Shown: positions 8,490 through 16,449, counted from the stretch's first letter. The stretch is DNA of 64,000 bases from Lachnospiraceae bacterium (GCA_900752065.1 CAADTT010000122.1:30292-94291); one strand, 5' to 3'. Notes: generated by a model not told the origin, from the letters alone. Translations and numbers: made by a program.

Positions 8490-9422
8490 TTAACACCTTT
8501 CACCCCTCAGAACATACAGCAGTTTTTCAAAATCTTCCGTGTTTTCTATGTGATATCCGGCGACGTTTTTATTAATTTTCTTCAAAAAACCCGTCAAGGT
8601 CTTTCCCGGACCAATCTCCAGAAAAGCATCCACACCGTCTTCAATCATGCGCTCTACGCTCTGCTGCCATTTCACCGGAGAGAACACCTGTCTGACCAGA
8701 AGTTCTTTTACCTGCGCACGCTCTGTCACATAATCTGCCGTCACATTTGTAAGGTAAGGAATCTGAATCTCCCTGATTTTAATCTCCTCCAGAACGCTTT
8801 CCAGCTTCTGCCCGGCTCCTGAGAGCATTTCGGAGTGAAACGGGCCGCTGACTTTCAGCGGTATCACTCTTCTGGCTCCCATCTCCTTCAGCATCTTTCC
8901 GACATTCCGGACAGCATCTTCCTCCCCGGTGATCACCACCTGGCCCGGACAATTATAGTTTGCCACAGATACCTGCCCTTCCGTATCTTTACAGACTTTT
9001 TCAACCTCTTTTCCCTCCATGCCGATCACGGCTGTCATGGCTCCTCCCGCGGGAACGGCCTTCTGCATATAGATTCCTCTTTTTCTTACCACACGAAAAG
9101 CATCTTCCCTGGCAAGTGCTCCGGAAACCAGCAGCGCACCGTATTCCCCCAGGCTTAGTCCGGCAGACACATCCGGGCGGATATCCGCCTCTTTTACCGC
9201 TGCCAGAATTGCCGCTTCTACCGTCAGCATGGCGATCTGCGTGTACTCTGTCACATCCAGCTTATCGTTCTTTTCAAAGCAGAGGGCCGGAAGGTCCAGT
9301 CCGGATACGGCAGACGCTTTCTCAAACACCGCCCTGCTGACTGGATATTTTTCATAAAAGTCTTTTCCCATTCCTGCATACTGGGCGCCCTGTCCCGGAA
9401 ATACAAATGCCATTTTTCCCAT
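8490..9422 (-). CDS. fabD: Malonyl-CoA:ACP transacylase FabD
   Basis: 310 residues. It loads malonyl groups onto ACP. The N-terminus FVFPGQGAQYAGMG, the nucleophile elbow GLSLGEYGAL, and the catalytic His in KVSGPFHSEML are all intact. The C-terminal EIGPGKTLTGFLKKI is typical. It starts 7 nt after the fabK stop, consistent with one operon. Confidence 0.96.
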   Translation of the reverse strand: MGKMAFVFPGQGAQYAGMGKDFYEKYPVSRAVFEKASAVSGLDLPALCFEKNDKLDVTEYTQIAMLTVEAAILAAVKEADIRPDVSAGLSLGEYGALLVSGALAREDAFRVVRKRGIYMQKAVPAGGAMTAVIGMEGKEVEKVCKDTEGQVSVANYNCPGQVVITGEEDAVRNVGKMLKEMGARRVIPLKVSGPFHSEMLSGAGQKLESVLEEIKIREIQIPYLTNVTADYVTERAQVKELLVRQVFSPVKWQQSVERMIEDGVDAFLEIGPGKTLTGFLKKINKNVAGYHIENTEDFEKLLYVLRGERC

Positions 9423-9429
9423 AAATCTG

Positions 9430-10359
9430 TCATGTTCCTTTCCGCAGCAGGATTTCTGCCTGCTCCATCACCTCATCTATGATCTGTCTGCAGGTCTGCT
9501 CCTCCTTCACCAGCCCGGCACTCTGTCCCGCCATGACGGTGCCGTTTATCACATCCCCCTCCATAACGGCTTTTCTCAGAGAGCCAAGCGTTATTTTTTC
9601 CAGTTCTTCAAAGGATGCGCCTGCTTTTTCCATTTTCAGATATTCTCTCGTCATCTGATTTCGCAGACAACGGATCGGATGTCCATGGGTGGTTCCCGTA
9701 ACCTCAGAGTCGATATCTTTCGCTTTGATGACCCTGTCTTTATAATTCTGATGTACGATGGACTCTTTCGCCACTACAAATCTCGTCCCCATCTGCACAG
9801 CTTCCGCTCCCAGCATGAAAGAAGCCGCAAAGCCTCTTCCATCTGCGATTCCTCCCGCCGCAATTACCGGAATACTGACTGCATCCGCCACCTGCGGAAC
9901 CAGGGACATCGTCGTCTGTGCGCCGATGTGTCCGCCGGACTCCATGCCCTCTGCCACTACTGCATCGGCGCCGCAGCGTTCCATACGCTTTGCCAGCGCC
10001 ACGGATGCCACCACCGGAATGACTCTGATTCCTGCACGTTTCCAGAGTCCCATGTATTTTTCCGGATTTCCGGCTCCGGTAGTAACTGCCCGGACTCCCT
10101 CTTCCGCTACTACATGCGCGACTTCCTCCGCATAGGGACTAAGCAGCATGATGTTGACGCCAAAAGGCTTATCGGTCAGCTTTTTTGCCTTTCGTATCTC
10201 TTCCCGCACGACCTCTGCCGGTGCGCTGGCTGCTCCGATCAGTCCGAAACCTCCGGCCTCGGAAACTGCTGCTGCCAGATGATGCTCTGCCACCCATGCC
10301 ATGCCGCCCTGAAGAATGGGCTGCTCGATTCCTAAAAGTTCTGTTATTCTCGTTTTCAT
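9430..10359 (-). CDS. fabK: Enoyl-ACP reductase II FabK (FMN)
   Basis: A flavin-dependent enoyl-ACP reductase that completes each elongation cycle. It replaces FabI in many Firmicutes. ATG at 10359 gives 309 residues beginning MKTRITELLGIEQPILQGGMAWVA, the normal FabK start. A TTG at 10368 in frame is less likely. Motifs: GVNIMLL, AEGMESGGHIGA and VIAAGGIADGRG...GAEAVQMGTRF. There is no good Shine-Dalgarno directly before the ATG. A GGAGG sits at the end of acpP in a hairpin instead, suggesting coupling to acpP translation. Confidence 0.93.
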   Translation of the reverse strand: MKTRITELLGIEQPILQGGMAWVAEHHLAAAVSEAGGFGLIGAASAPAEVVREEIRKAKKLTDKPFGVNIMLLSPYAEEVAHVVAEEGVRAVTTGAGNPEKYMGLWKRAGIRVIPVVASVALAKRMERCGADAVVAEGMESGGHIGAQTTMSLVPQVADAVSIPVIAAGGIADGRGFAASFMLGAEAVQMGTRFVVAKESIVHQNYKDRVIKAKDIDSEVTGTTHGHPIRCLRNQMTREYLKMEKAGASFEELEKITLGSLRKAVMEGDVINGTVMAGQSAGLVKEEQTCRQIIDEVMEQAEILLRKGT

Positions 10360-10370
10360 ATTTTTCAAAA

Positions 10371-10389
10371 GAGGTGTGGATCACACCTC
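10371..10389. repeat. Hairpin at the acpP-fabK junction
   Basis: GAGGTGTG and CACACCTC form a perfect 8-bp inverted repeat with a 3-nt loop. In the minus-strand mRNA the stem covers the acpP stop and the only nearby Shine-Dalgarno-like GGAGG. It may modulate fabK translation or processing. Confidence 0.5.
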
Positions 10390-10614
10390 CACACCTTTCT
10401 CCTTCAGATAGTTCATAACCTTTCCTACTGTTGTCAGTTTTTCCAGATCCTCCGATGGAATCTCCACGGAAAACTCATCCTCCATGCTCATAACCAATTC
10501 GAACAGATCCAGGGAATCCGCTCCCAGATCCTCTTTAAAAGTAGTCGCTTCCGTAATCTGCTTTGCATCGCAATTTAGCTGTTCTGCTATCATTTCTTTT
10601 ATTTTATCTAACAT
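10381..10614 (-). CDS. acpP: Acyl carrier protein
   Basis: 77 residues from ATG at 10614 (AAGGAG 10 nt upstream). Upstream in-frame codons run through the promoter and are not real. The phosphopantetheine attachment Ser is in EDLGADSLDLFELVMSMED. ACP carries the growing acyl chain for FabD, FabF, FabG, FabZ and FabK encoded downstream. It is the first gene of the operon and directly follows a strong promoter with two palindromic boxes. Usual clostridial neighbours fabH and a MarR-type fabT are absent upstream. Confidence 0.96.
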   Translation of the reverse strand: MLDKIKEMIAEQLNCDAKQITEATTFKEDLGADSLDLFELVMSMEDEFSVEIPSEDLEKLTTVGKVMNYLKEKGVEV

Positions 10615-10633
10615 TTCTTTTATTCTCCTTTTT

Positions 10634-10665
10634 ATTTGACTTTCAAATCTTTTGACTATCAAAGT
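10634..10665. promoter_or_regulatory. Two tandem FabT-like operator palindromes
   Basis: ATTTGACTTTCAAAT (10634-10648) and TTTTGACTATCAAAGT (10650-10665) both fit TTTGA-N3-TCAAA, the palindrome type bound by the MarR-family repressor FabT in streptococcal fab operons. One overlaps the -10 and start site and the other lies just downstream. That placement suits a repressor responsive to acyl-ACP. The regulator gene is not in this window. Confidence 0.65.
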
Positions 10666-10691
10666 ATATCTCGATAAAAAAAGAATGTCAA
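10663..10691 (-). promoter_or_regulatory. Promoter of the fatty-acid synthesis operon
   Basis: Minus-strand TTGACA (10686-10691), 17-nt spacer, TATACT (10663-10668). This is nearly the full sigma-A consensus, ~50 nt before acpP. The predicted start site (~10656) falls within the palindromic box at 10650-10665. Confidence 0.85.
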
Positions 10692-10757
10692 GATATTTTT
10701 CACGTTTTATACAGTCAAATGCTCTGAACAAACTGCAGTGATATCCGATTCACAGCG

Positions 10758-12257
10758 TCACATGCGCCGCAGTACAGAAGGAAACCGCTCCAGATCCGTA
10801 TGCGGAACCGCCTGCGCCGCCCCCATCATACTCAGGAAATCGTCTACCGCTCCAAATTGGATATATACCATCTTTTCGAGGATTCCATCGATTTCATCCA
10901 AGACACACCGGTTCATCAATACTTCCACCGCTCCGTCCAGAGAAGTATTTCCCGGACTGATCAGACGCTCCCTGTCCATGTCCGGATACATTCCTATGGT
11001 GATCGCTGATTCTTTGGACACATGCTTTCCAAATGCCCCGGATACATAAAACTTTGCTATTTCATCCATAGATACCCCAGACTCCCGCAGCATATACTCC
11101 ACCATAGTATAAGCTGCCGCCTTCGTCCGGAGAAATTCATTGATATCTTCCTGATAGAAAAAAAGTCCCGGTTCATACTCCACAGCCAGAGAGCCTTCTT
11201 TTTCCTGAATCAAAGGACTTTTTTCCGGAATCAGCCTTCCTCTGATATCCATCCACCCATTCAGAAAAAGCTCTGCCAGCAGATCTACAATACCGGAACC
11301 GCAGATTCCCTCCGCCTGCGTTTCGTCCAGCACATGATTCTGAAATACACCATGTTCAATACGGACTCTGTCTACGGCTCCTTTTACAGCCCGCATCCCG
11401 GTTTTTACCACGCCGCCCTCCAGTGCGGGGCCTGCCGCTCCTGCTCCGCATAAAAGAAACTCCCTGTTTCCAATTACCAGCTCTCCATTTGTACCAATGT
11501 CAAAAAATACACAGATGTCTTCTTCCTGATACATTTTCACAGCGATCAAACCGCTGGTGATATCACCGCCGAGATAATTTGATTTACCGGGATAGCAGAA
11601 CACATAACCATTCACAGGAATCCCCAGTTCCTCTCCCCGAAGAAATCCCGGCCGGTCAGCACGCACGGCATAAGGAGTGGAAAATACGCAAAAAGCATCC
11701 AGCCCAAGCAGGAAATGAATCATCGTAGTATTTCCTGACACTGTCATCTGAATGCATTCCTCCGGATGGATGCCCGTCATTTCTTCTATTTCTTCTAAAT
11801 TTTCCAGGATCGACTCCACTGCCGCCCGATGCATCTGATCTAACTTCTCCGGATTATCCTTGCTGTAGAAGATTCTCGTGAGAATATCCGTTCCGTATGC
11901 AATCTGCCTGTTATAGTGATTAGACTCTGCCAGCACCTCTCCCGTATTACAGTCAAGCAGCCGCGTAACTACTGTCGTACTTCCCAGATCTGTGGCCAGA
12001 CCATAATGCCTTCCGCTGGTGTCTCCCGGTTCCAGCTCTGTGATTCTCCAGCAAAGCCCATCCCATGCGAGAGATACCGTCACCTTCCATTCTGCTTTCT
12101 CACAAAGCGGATGCAGCTTCCTCATAATTTCCAGCGGCATATGTGCATCTATGCTCTCATCCTGCAGTGCGTCTATAATCCTCGTCTGACAGGAACGGCT
12201 GTCTTCTTCGGTCGGCTCCTGAAGTTTCAGATATATTTTTTTACTGATTCCCTCCAT
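10758..12257 (-). CDS. ASKHA-domain protein (DUF4445), corrinoid-activator-like, lacking the ferredoxin domain
   Basis: 499 residues from ATG at 12257, chosen for AGGAGG 6 nt upstream. Residues ~1-75 match the linker of RACo-type reductive activators. An actin/Hsp70-like core follows, with ATDLGSTTVVTRL (phosphate 1), VFFDIGTNGELVIG (phosphate 2), CGAGAAGPALEGG and FYVSGAFGKH. In characterised members (RamA, RACo) an N-terminal or C-terminal Fe-S domain passes electrons to a corrinoid protein. Here no [2Fe-2S] Cys set is seen at the N-terminus. No corrinoid protein or methyltransferase is nearby. It ends 144 nt before the acpP start. The role is therefore open. Confidence 0.8.
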   Translation of the reverse strand: MEGISKKIYLKLQEPTEEDSRSCQTRIIDALQDESIDAHMPLEIMRKLHPLCEKAEWKVTVSLAWDGLCWRITELEPGDTSGRHYGLATDLGSTTVVTRLLDCNTGEVLAESNHYNRQIAYGTDILTRIFYSKDNPEKLDQMHRAAVESILENLEEIEEMTGIHPEECIQMTVSGNTTMIHFLLGLDAFCVFSTPYAVRADRPGFLRGEELGIPVNGYVFCYPGKSNYLGGDITSGLIAVKMYQEEDICVFFDIGTNGELVIGNREFLLCGAGAAGPALEGGVVKTGMRAVKGAVDRVRIEHGVFQNHVLDETQAEGICGSGIVDLLAELFLNGWMDIRGRLIPEKSPLIQEKEGSLAVEYEPGLFFYQEDINEFLRTKAAAYTMVEYMLRESGVSMDEIAKFYVSGAFGKHVSKESAITIGMYPDMDRERLISPGNTSLDGAVEVLMNRCVLDEIDGILEKMVYIQFGAVDDFLSMMGAAQAVPHTDLERFPSVLRRM

Positions 12258-12347
12258 AAAATTCCTCCTAAGCCAGTGCTGTATTCCCATCTACGCAGAC
12301 AGCCGTCTTCTCCATTGCCCGTGGAAGTCAGGCACTATGCTTCCTTT

Positions 12348-13565
12348 TTATCGTATCCTGTGTATTTTCTGCTGCTGGGTCCCCGGCACATTTTCCGAAT
12401 CTCTGAACTTAATCTGTCTGGAAACACTCAGTGCCAGGGTCATCTCTGCCATCAAAAACAAGATCGATGTCCCTCCGTAACTGACAAAAGGAAGAGTAAT
12501 TCCCGTAGTCGGTATCAGGTTAATCACAACCGCAATATTTAATACCACCTGCGTCGCGATATGTGCAAAGATTCCCGTCGCGATCAGAGATCCCAGAAGA
12601 TCCGGTGCATTTTCTGCAATAAACAACAGCCTGTACAAGAGAAACACAAACATCAGAGTCAGCATCGCTGCTCCGAAGACTCCCAGCTCCTCGCACACAA
12701 TAGAAAAAATCATATCATTCTGCGCCTCCGGTACGGCCTCCAGCTTCTGCGCACTGTTTCCCAGTCCCTTCCCAAGAAAACCTCCGGAGCCAATCGCATA
12801 CAACGCCTGCATGATCTGATATCCACCCTTGGAGGAATAAGCTTCCGGATCAATCCATACAAGAATACGGTTCCACCGGAAATCATCGGTTGCTCCCACA
12901 GTAGGCACATAAGAACGGACAATAGCTACCAGCACCGCAAGCGCCGCCACACCGGGGAGTACAAATTTCTGTGCTTTCGGATGTGTCACCAGAATCAATA
13001 CCACAGTAATTGCTCCGATAATGATTGCAGTACTTAAATTATCCGTACATACAAGGGTAAACAAGGCTGTTATCCCTCCCAGTGCAAGCAAAAAAGCAGG
13101 GGCTTTCCAGCCCTTCATGTTCCTTCCCATCTTTACGATCAGCACCGGCAAGAAGAGAATTACTGCCAATTTACCAAATTCCGCAGGCTGAAAAGAAATC
13201 GGTCCCAGGTAGATCCATCTCGTTGCACCATTAATATTTTTTCCTATAAATTTCGTCGCTACCAGCAAAATATTTGCTGCAACATAAATAGGCAGTGCAA
13301 ACCTGGCATAGATGTGATAGTCAATCTGGGATGCAAACAGCAGCCCAACCAGACAGACGGCACTGATCGCTGCCTGTTTGCTGAAATAGAACATATCATT
13401 TCCAAAGGTAATCTGTGCCCGGTAAGCGCTGGTGCTGTACAGCATAATCAATCCAAAACATGTAAGCAGAATCACACTTGCCAGCAGATTGTAATCATAA
13501 TACTGCTGGGTCGGTACCCTGCTTCTTCTTTTTTTCTTCTGAATGTTTCCTGTTTTTTGACTCAT
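12348..13565 (-). CDS. ftsW: FtsW/RodA/SpoVE-family peptidoglycan glycosyltransferase
   Basis: 405 residues with about ten membrane segments. It polymerises lipid II into glycan strands together with a class B PBP. A basic N-terminal tail (QKKKRRSRVPTQQ) precedes the first helix (residues ~27-48). Diagnostic segments are QPAEFGKLAVILFLPV, the loop with GKGLGNSAQKLEAVPEAQNDMIFS and the late LPFVSYGGTSILF. SpoVE or RodA cannot be excluded, but NSAQK-to-VPEAQNDMIFS spacing favours FtsW/SpoVE. No penicillin-binding protein lies next to it. Stand-alone gene with its own promoter. Confidence 0.88.
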   Translation of the reverse strand: MSQKTGNIQKKKRRSRVPTQQYYDYNLLASVILLTCFGLIMLYSTSAYRAQITFGNDMFYFSKQAAISAVCLVGLLFASQIDYHIYARFALPIYVAANILLVATKFIGKNINGATRWIYLGPISFQPAEFGKLAVILFLPVLIVKMGRNMKGWKAPAFLLALGGITALFTLVCTDNLSTAIIIGAITVVLILVTHPKAQKFVLPGVAALAVLVAIVRSYVPTVGATDDFRWNRILVWIDPEAYSSKGGYQIMQALYAIGSGGFLGKGLGNSAQKLEAVPEAQNDMIFSIVCEELGVFGAAMLTLMFVFLLYRLLFIAENAPDLLGSLIATGIFAHIATQVVLNIAVVINLIPTTGITLPFVSYGGTSILFLMAEMTLALSVSRQIKFRDSENVPGTQQQKIHRIR

Positions 13566-13616
13566 TTTTCAAAACTCCTGTTTATGCTATGATACATGCT
13601 CCTTAATCTCTGAATT

Positions 13617-13644
13617 ATCATAGCACATTTCTTTTGAAAATCAA
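13617..13644 (-). promoter_or_regulatory. Promoter of ftsW with overlapping inverted repeat
   Basis: Minus-strand TTGATT (13639-13644), 16-nt spacer, TATGAT (13617-13622) preceded by TGC as an extended -10. A 10-bp inverted repeat (TGCTATGATA at 13585-13594, TATCATAGCA at 13616-13625) has one arm on the -10, so it could be an operator. Confidence 0.6.
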
Positions 13645-13658
13645 ATACCCGGCAGCTC

Positions 13659-13687
13659 ATTCATAAAAAAACGTATTTTCATACAGG
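13659..13687 (+). promoter_or_regulatory. Possible sigma-E-type promoter of the cotJ operon
   Basis: ATTCATA (13659-13665), 14-nt spacer, CATACAGG (13680-13687) resembles the mother-cell sigma-E pattern (ATA and CATACA elements). It lies ~80 nt before cotJA. The match is partial. Confidence 0.35.
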
Positions 13688-13768
13688 TAACTGTTCCTCT
13701 CCGTCAGTCACCAAAAAATGCTTTTTACATAAAATGATAAGGAAAACTGCTTATGAAAGAGAGTTCTT

Positions 13769-13957
13769 ATGCAAGAATGTAAATGTAAAGACTGTCCCGT
13801 TTCATCCAGAAATAAGTATCTGAAAGATGCTCCTCTTGCTATGGGATATATCCCCTGGCAGACGTTTGATGAAACCTTTCCCCTGAAAAAAGCACTGTCT
13901 GTCGGAACCGTTTTTCCTGAACTGTGCAAACCATTTTGCGGAAGGAGGTGCGGTTGA
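13769..13957 (+). CDS. cotJA: Spore coat-associated protein CotJA
   Basis: 62 residues with the CotJA core PLAMGYIPWQTFDETFPLKKAL and the ending GTVFPELCKPF. In Bacillus, CotJA and CotJC interact and are made in the mother cell under sigma-E, and CotJA is needed to place CotJC in the coat. The N-terminus adds MQECKCKDCP, three Cys in nine residues. GAGAG lies just before the ATG. The stop overlaps the cotJB start by one base (TGATG). Confidence 0.92.
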   Translation: MQECKCKDCPVSSRNKYLKDAPLAMGYIPWQTFDETFPLKKALSVGTVFPELCKPFCGRRCG

Positions 13958-14442
13958 TGAACCGATGCCAGTATTCTTCTAACTATTCAAACCAGATGAT
14001 GAACCCCTATGGCCGCCCGATGCAGAATTCTAATTCCTACTGCCAGACAGCCTGCAACCCAGTATCAAAACCGGAATCCTGCAGACAGGCACACAAACCG
14101 GATGGCTGCAGATCAGCATCAGACTCCTGCAGATCAATGCAGAAACCAGACGGCTGTAAGCCTGAAACATGCGAAAGGCCAAAATACAGCCGTGAACAAA
14201 TGCTTCAGTATATCAATGAAGTAAGCTTCGCAGTAAACGACATCCTGCTCTATCTGGACACTCACCCCTGTGACCACGATGCCATGGATTTTTATAAGAA
14301 AAATGTTACAAAACGTGATGCCGCTCTCTGTGAATTTGCAAAATATTACGGTCCGTTGACTGTAGACACGGCTTACAAGGCCAAAAATGATACCTGGGAA
14401 TGGGTAATGCAGCCATTTCCGTGGGAAGGAGGTAACTGCTAA
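13957..14442 (+). CDS. cotJB: Spore coat protein CotJB with a Cys-rich N-terminal extension
   Basis: 161 residues from ATG at 13957 (GGAAGGAGG upstream). Residues ~76-161 are the complete CotJB domain (YSREQMLQYINEVSFAVNDILLYLDTHP to the final WVMQPFPWEGG). Usual CotJB proteins are ~90 residues, so the first ~75 residues are extra. They hold eight Cys (4, 29, 33, 42, 51, 58, 67, 72) with KPDGC repeated at 47-51 and 63-67. These could give disulfide or metal cross-links in the coat, which is inference. It lies between cotJA and cotJC in one operon, 1 nt before the cotJC ATG. Confidence 0.9.
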   Translation: MNRCQYSSNYSNQMMNPYGRPMQNSNSYCQTACNPVSKPESCRQAHKPDGCRSASDSCRSMQKPDGCKPETCERPKYSREQMLQYINEVSFAVNDILLYLDTHPCDHDAMDFYKKNVTKRDAALCEFAKYYGPLTVDTAYKAKNDTWEWVMQPFPWEGGNC

Positions 14443-14443
14443 T

Positions 14444-15082
14444 ATGTGGAATTATGAAAAACGACTTCAATATCCGGTAAATATCACAACACCAAATGCA
14501 AAGCTGGCACAGTTTATCATGAGTCAGTATGGCGGCCCGGATGGTGAGATCAATGCCTCCCTCCGTTACCTCTCCCAGCGCTTCACCATGCCGAACCGCG
14601 TAGCTATGGGAGTTCTTAACGATATCGGCACGGAGGAGCTTGCCCATTTGGAGATCATATCCACCATCGTTCACCAGCTCACCCGCGGTCTGTCGATGGA
14701 AGAAATCGAAAACTCAGGTCTTGGTCCTTATTATATTGACCACACGGTTGCCGTATGGCCTCAGTCTGCCGCGGGAATTCCTGTAAATGCCTGCGAGTTC
14801 CAGTCGAAAGGTGATCCTATTACCGATCTGTTCGAAGATTTAGCAGCGGAACAAAAAGCGCGGAGCACCTATGACAATATTCTGCGTGTTGTAAAAAATA
14901 CTCCAGAGGTTGCTGATCCGATCCGTTTCCTGCGTGCCAGAGAGGTGGTGCATTTCCAGCGTTTCGGTGAAGCTTTGAATGTTGTTCAGGATCAGCTTAA
15001 CGGCAAGAATTTCTATGCCTACAACGTCTCCTTTGACAAACCGACCTTCTGCAGTTGTGATGAGGAGTGCGGCACACGATGA
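14444..15082 (+). CDS. cotJC: CotJC, manganese-catalase-type spore coat protein
   Basis: 212 residues of the ferritin-like manganese catalase family. Metal-binding Glu/His positions lie in the helical segments EELAHLEIISTIVHQL and AEQKARSTYDNIL, with REVVHFQRFGEAL near residue 170. It starts MWNYEKRLQYPVNI, the standard CotJC start, and ends with a short CSCDEECGTR Cys tail. It follows cotJB directly (AAGGAGG inside the cotJB end), and its stop overlaps the next ATG. It may protect spores from peroxide. Catalase activity of this subgroup is assumed from the family. Confidence 0.94.
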   Translation: MWNYEKRLQYPVNITTPNAKLAQFIMSQYGGPDGEINASLRYLSQRFTMPNRVAMGVLNDIGTEELAHLEIISTIVHQLTRGLSMEEIENSGLGPYYIDHTVAVWPQSAAGIPVNACEFQSKGDPITDLFEDLAAEQKARSTYDNILRVVKNTPEVADPIRFLRAREVVHFQRFGEALNVVQDQLNGKNFYAYNVSFDKPTFCSCDEECGTR

Positions 15083-15576
15083 GAAAAGAACTGGAGGAAG
15101 CAGTAAAACTGCTTCACACCTCCCTTCCGGAAGCCTATGCCTTCCTTTATGGGAACAGCGATTATCCGGAGCTGTCCGGAGCTGCCTATTTGTACCCTCT
15201 CTGGGGCGGAACGCTGATGGTCATAGAGGTGAGCGGACTTCCCTTTTCCGATCAGACCTGCGCAGAGCGTGTTTTTGGATTTCATATTCATGAAGACCAC
15301 ACCTGTACCGGCACGAAGGAAGATCCGTTTGCAGATACAAAAATGCATTTTAATCCCGATGGATGTCCCCATCCGGAACATGCCGGGGATCTGCCTCCGC
15401 TCTTCGGAAACCGTGGATATGCGCTCACGATGTTTTATACGGAGCGCTTCTATCCGGAAGAAGTGATTGGCAGAACCCTCGTCATCCACGATCATGCAGA
15501 TGACTTTAAAACACAGCCTTCCGGGGATTCCGGAAAAAAGATTGGATGCGGCGAGATTAAAGAAAACACAGAGTAA
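15079..15576 (+). CDS. Cu/Zn superoxide dismutase-family protein in the cotJ operon
   Basis: 165 residues from ATG at 15079, overlapping the cotJC stop (ATGA). The SOD_Cu fold is indicated by FGFHIHEDHTC (His-x-His copper site and first Cys), KMHFNPDGCPHPEHAGDLPPL (bridging and zinc His, zinc Asp), VIHDHADDF and a late GCGEI (second Cys of the structural disulfide). There is no signal peptide, while typical bacterial Cu/Zn SODs are exported. The gene's position suggests a product of the sporulating mother cell deposited on the coat with CotJC. That pairing would link superoxide and peroxide removal. Catalytic activity is not proven by the sequence. Confidence 0.85.
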   Translation: MRKELEEAVKLLHTSLPEAYAFLYGNSDYPELSGAAYLYPLWGGTLMVIEVSGLPFSDQTCAERVFGFHIHEDHTCTGTKEDPFADTKMHFNPDGCPHPEHAGDLPPLFGNRGYALTMFYTERFYPEEVIGRTLVIHDHADDFKTQPSGDSGKKIGCGEIKENTE

Positions 15577-15611
15577 TTTCATCTCTGCGATCTGTGCATC
15601 CTCCCGAAAAG

Positions 15612-15677
15612 TTTTATCCTACAGGATAAAAAAGGTTTCCGGTAGACATTCTTTGCGTCTGTCTACCGGAAACCTTT
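15612..15677 (+). terminator. Terminator region after the cotJ operon
   Basis: Two hairpins lie in series: TTTTATCC/GGATAAAA at 15612-15631, then a 17-bp perfect stem (AAAGGTTTCCGGTAGAC at 15631-15647 with its complement at 15661-15677). The second has an A/T flank on both sides and may also stop transcription of the opposing hydrolase gene. Confidence 0.75.
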
Positions 15678-15706
15678 CATAGATCCTGCATACTCTTAAC
15701 CGTTTC

Positions 15707-16429
15707 TCAAGTCAGGAGAAATTTTTTCATAATATGATTTACCTTATCTGCCCATCCGTCAAAAATAAAATGATTTGCCCGCGGAATGATTGCAAGGATG
15801 CTGTTTGGAAGAGATGCCGCAATCAGCCTCGTATGTTTATCCTTAATCATATCATGCTCTCCTGCCATGACCAGAACCGGAACCGTAATCTTATTTAACT
15901 GTTCCGGGCGGATATTCGGTTCATGCATCATCAATCCCAGAATGTCTGCTTTTAACTGGAGCTTCGGGTAAAAACGTGCCGCAAATTCACAAAAAGCATG
16001 TGATAAAATCGTCGGAAGCTGATATCTCATCTTCACCCCCTGCGGATTAAGATTTGCGCCGCCCAAAATCAGGCTTTCATACGGAAACGTGCTGTTCAGT
16101 GCCATCTCCAGAACAATGTTTGCACCATCACTGAATCCCACCAGGGTTACATGCTCCAAATGCAGCTTCATAATCAATGTCGCTGCATCCTGTGCAATCT
16201 GCCTGATCGTCAGGGGCTTCTCACTGATGCCGGAGTGCCCATGCCCGCGGCTATCCATGGTAACCACCTTGTAATCGCCTGCAAAAAACTCTATCTGCTT
16301 TTTAAAACAGGTCCAGTCTTCTCCATTTCCATGAAGAAAAAAGAGCGTTCTTTCTCCTTTTCCATAAATCCGATAATAGATATCTGCATTATGTATCCTG
16401 AAATAACCGTGCTGTCTCGGTTCAATCAT
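15707..16429 (-). CDS. Alpha/beta-fold hydrolase
   Basis: 240 residues with the alpha/beta-hydrolase order: oxyanion HGNGEDW, nucleophile elbow VGFSDGANI (Ser), acid Asp in MAGEHDMIK, and His in PRANHFIFDGW. No signal peptide. Strand region TLFFLHGNG and VVTMDSRGHGHSG are typical of esterase-like members. The substrate cannot be told. It begins 20 nt after the acidic protein gene and probably shares its transcript. Confidence 0.88.
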   Translation of the reverse strand: MIEPRQHGYFRIHNADIYYRIYGKGERTLFFLHGNGEDWTCFKKQIEFFAGDYKVVTMDSRGHGHSGISEKPLTIRQIAQDAATLIMKLHLEHVTLVGFSDGANIVLEMALNSTFPYESLILGGANLNPQGVKMRYQLPTILSHAFCEFAARFYPKLQLKADILGLMMHEPNIRPEQLNKITVPVLVMAGEHDMIKDKHTRLIAASLPNSILAIIPRANHFIFDGWADKVNHIMKKFLLT

Positions 16430-16449
16430 AAGTCTTCTCCCGCCGTGCT

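Noticed and set aside
13708..13929. Minus-strand ORF over cotJA
   Set aside because: It is the antisense shadow of cotJA, whose protein matches its family.
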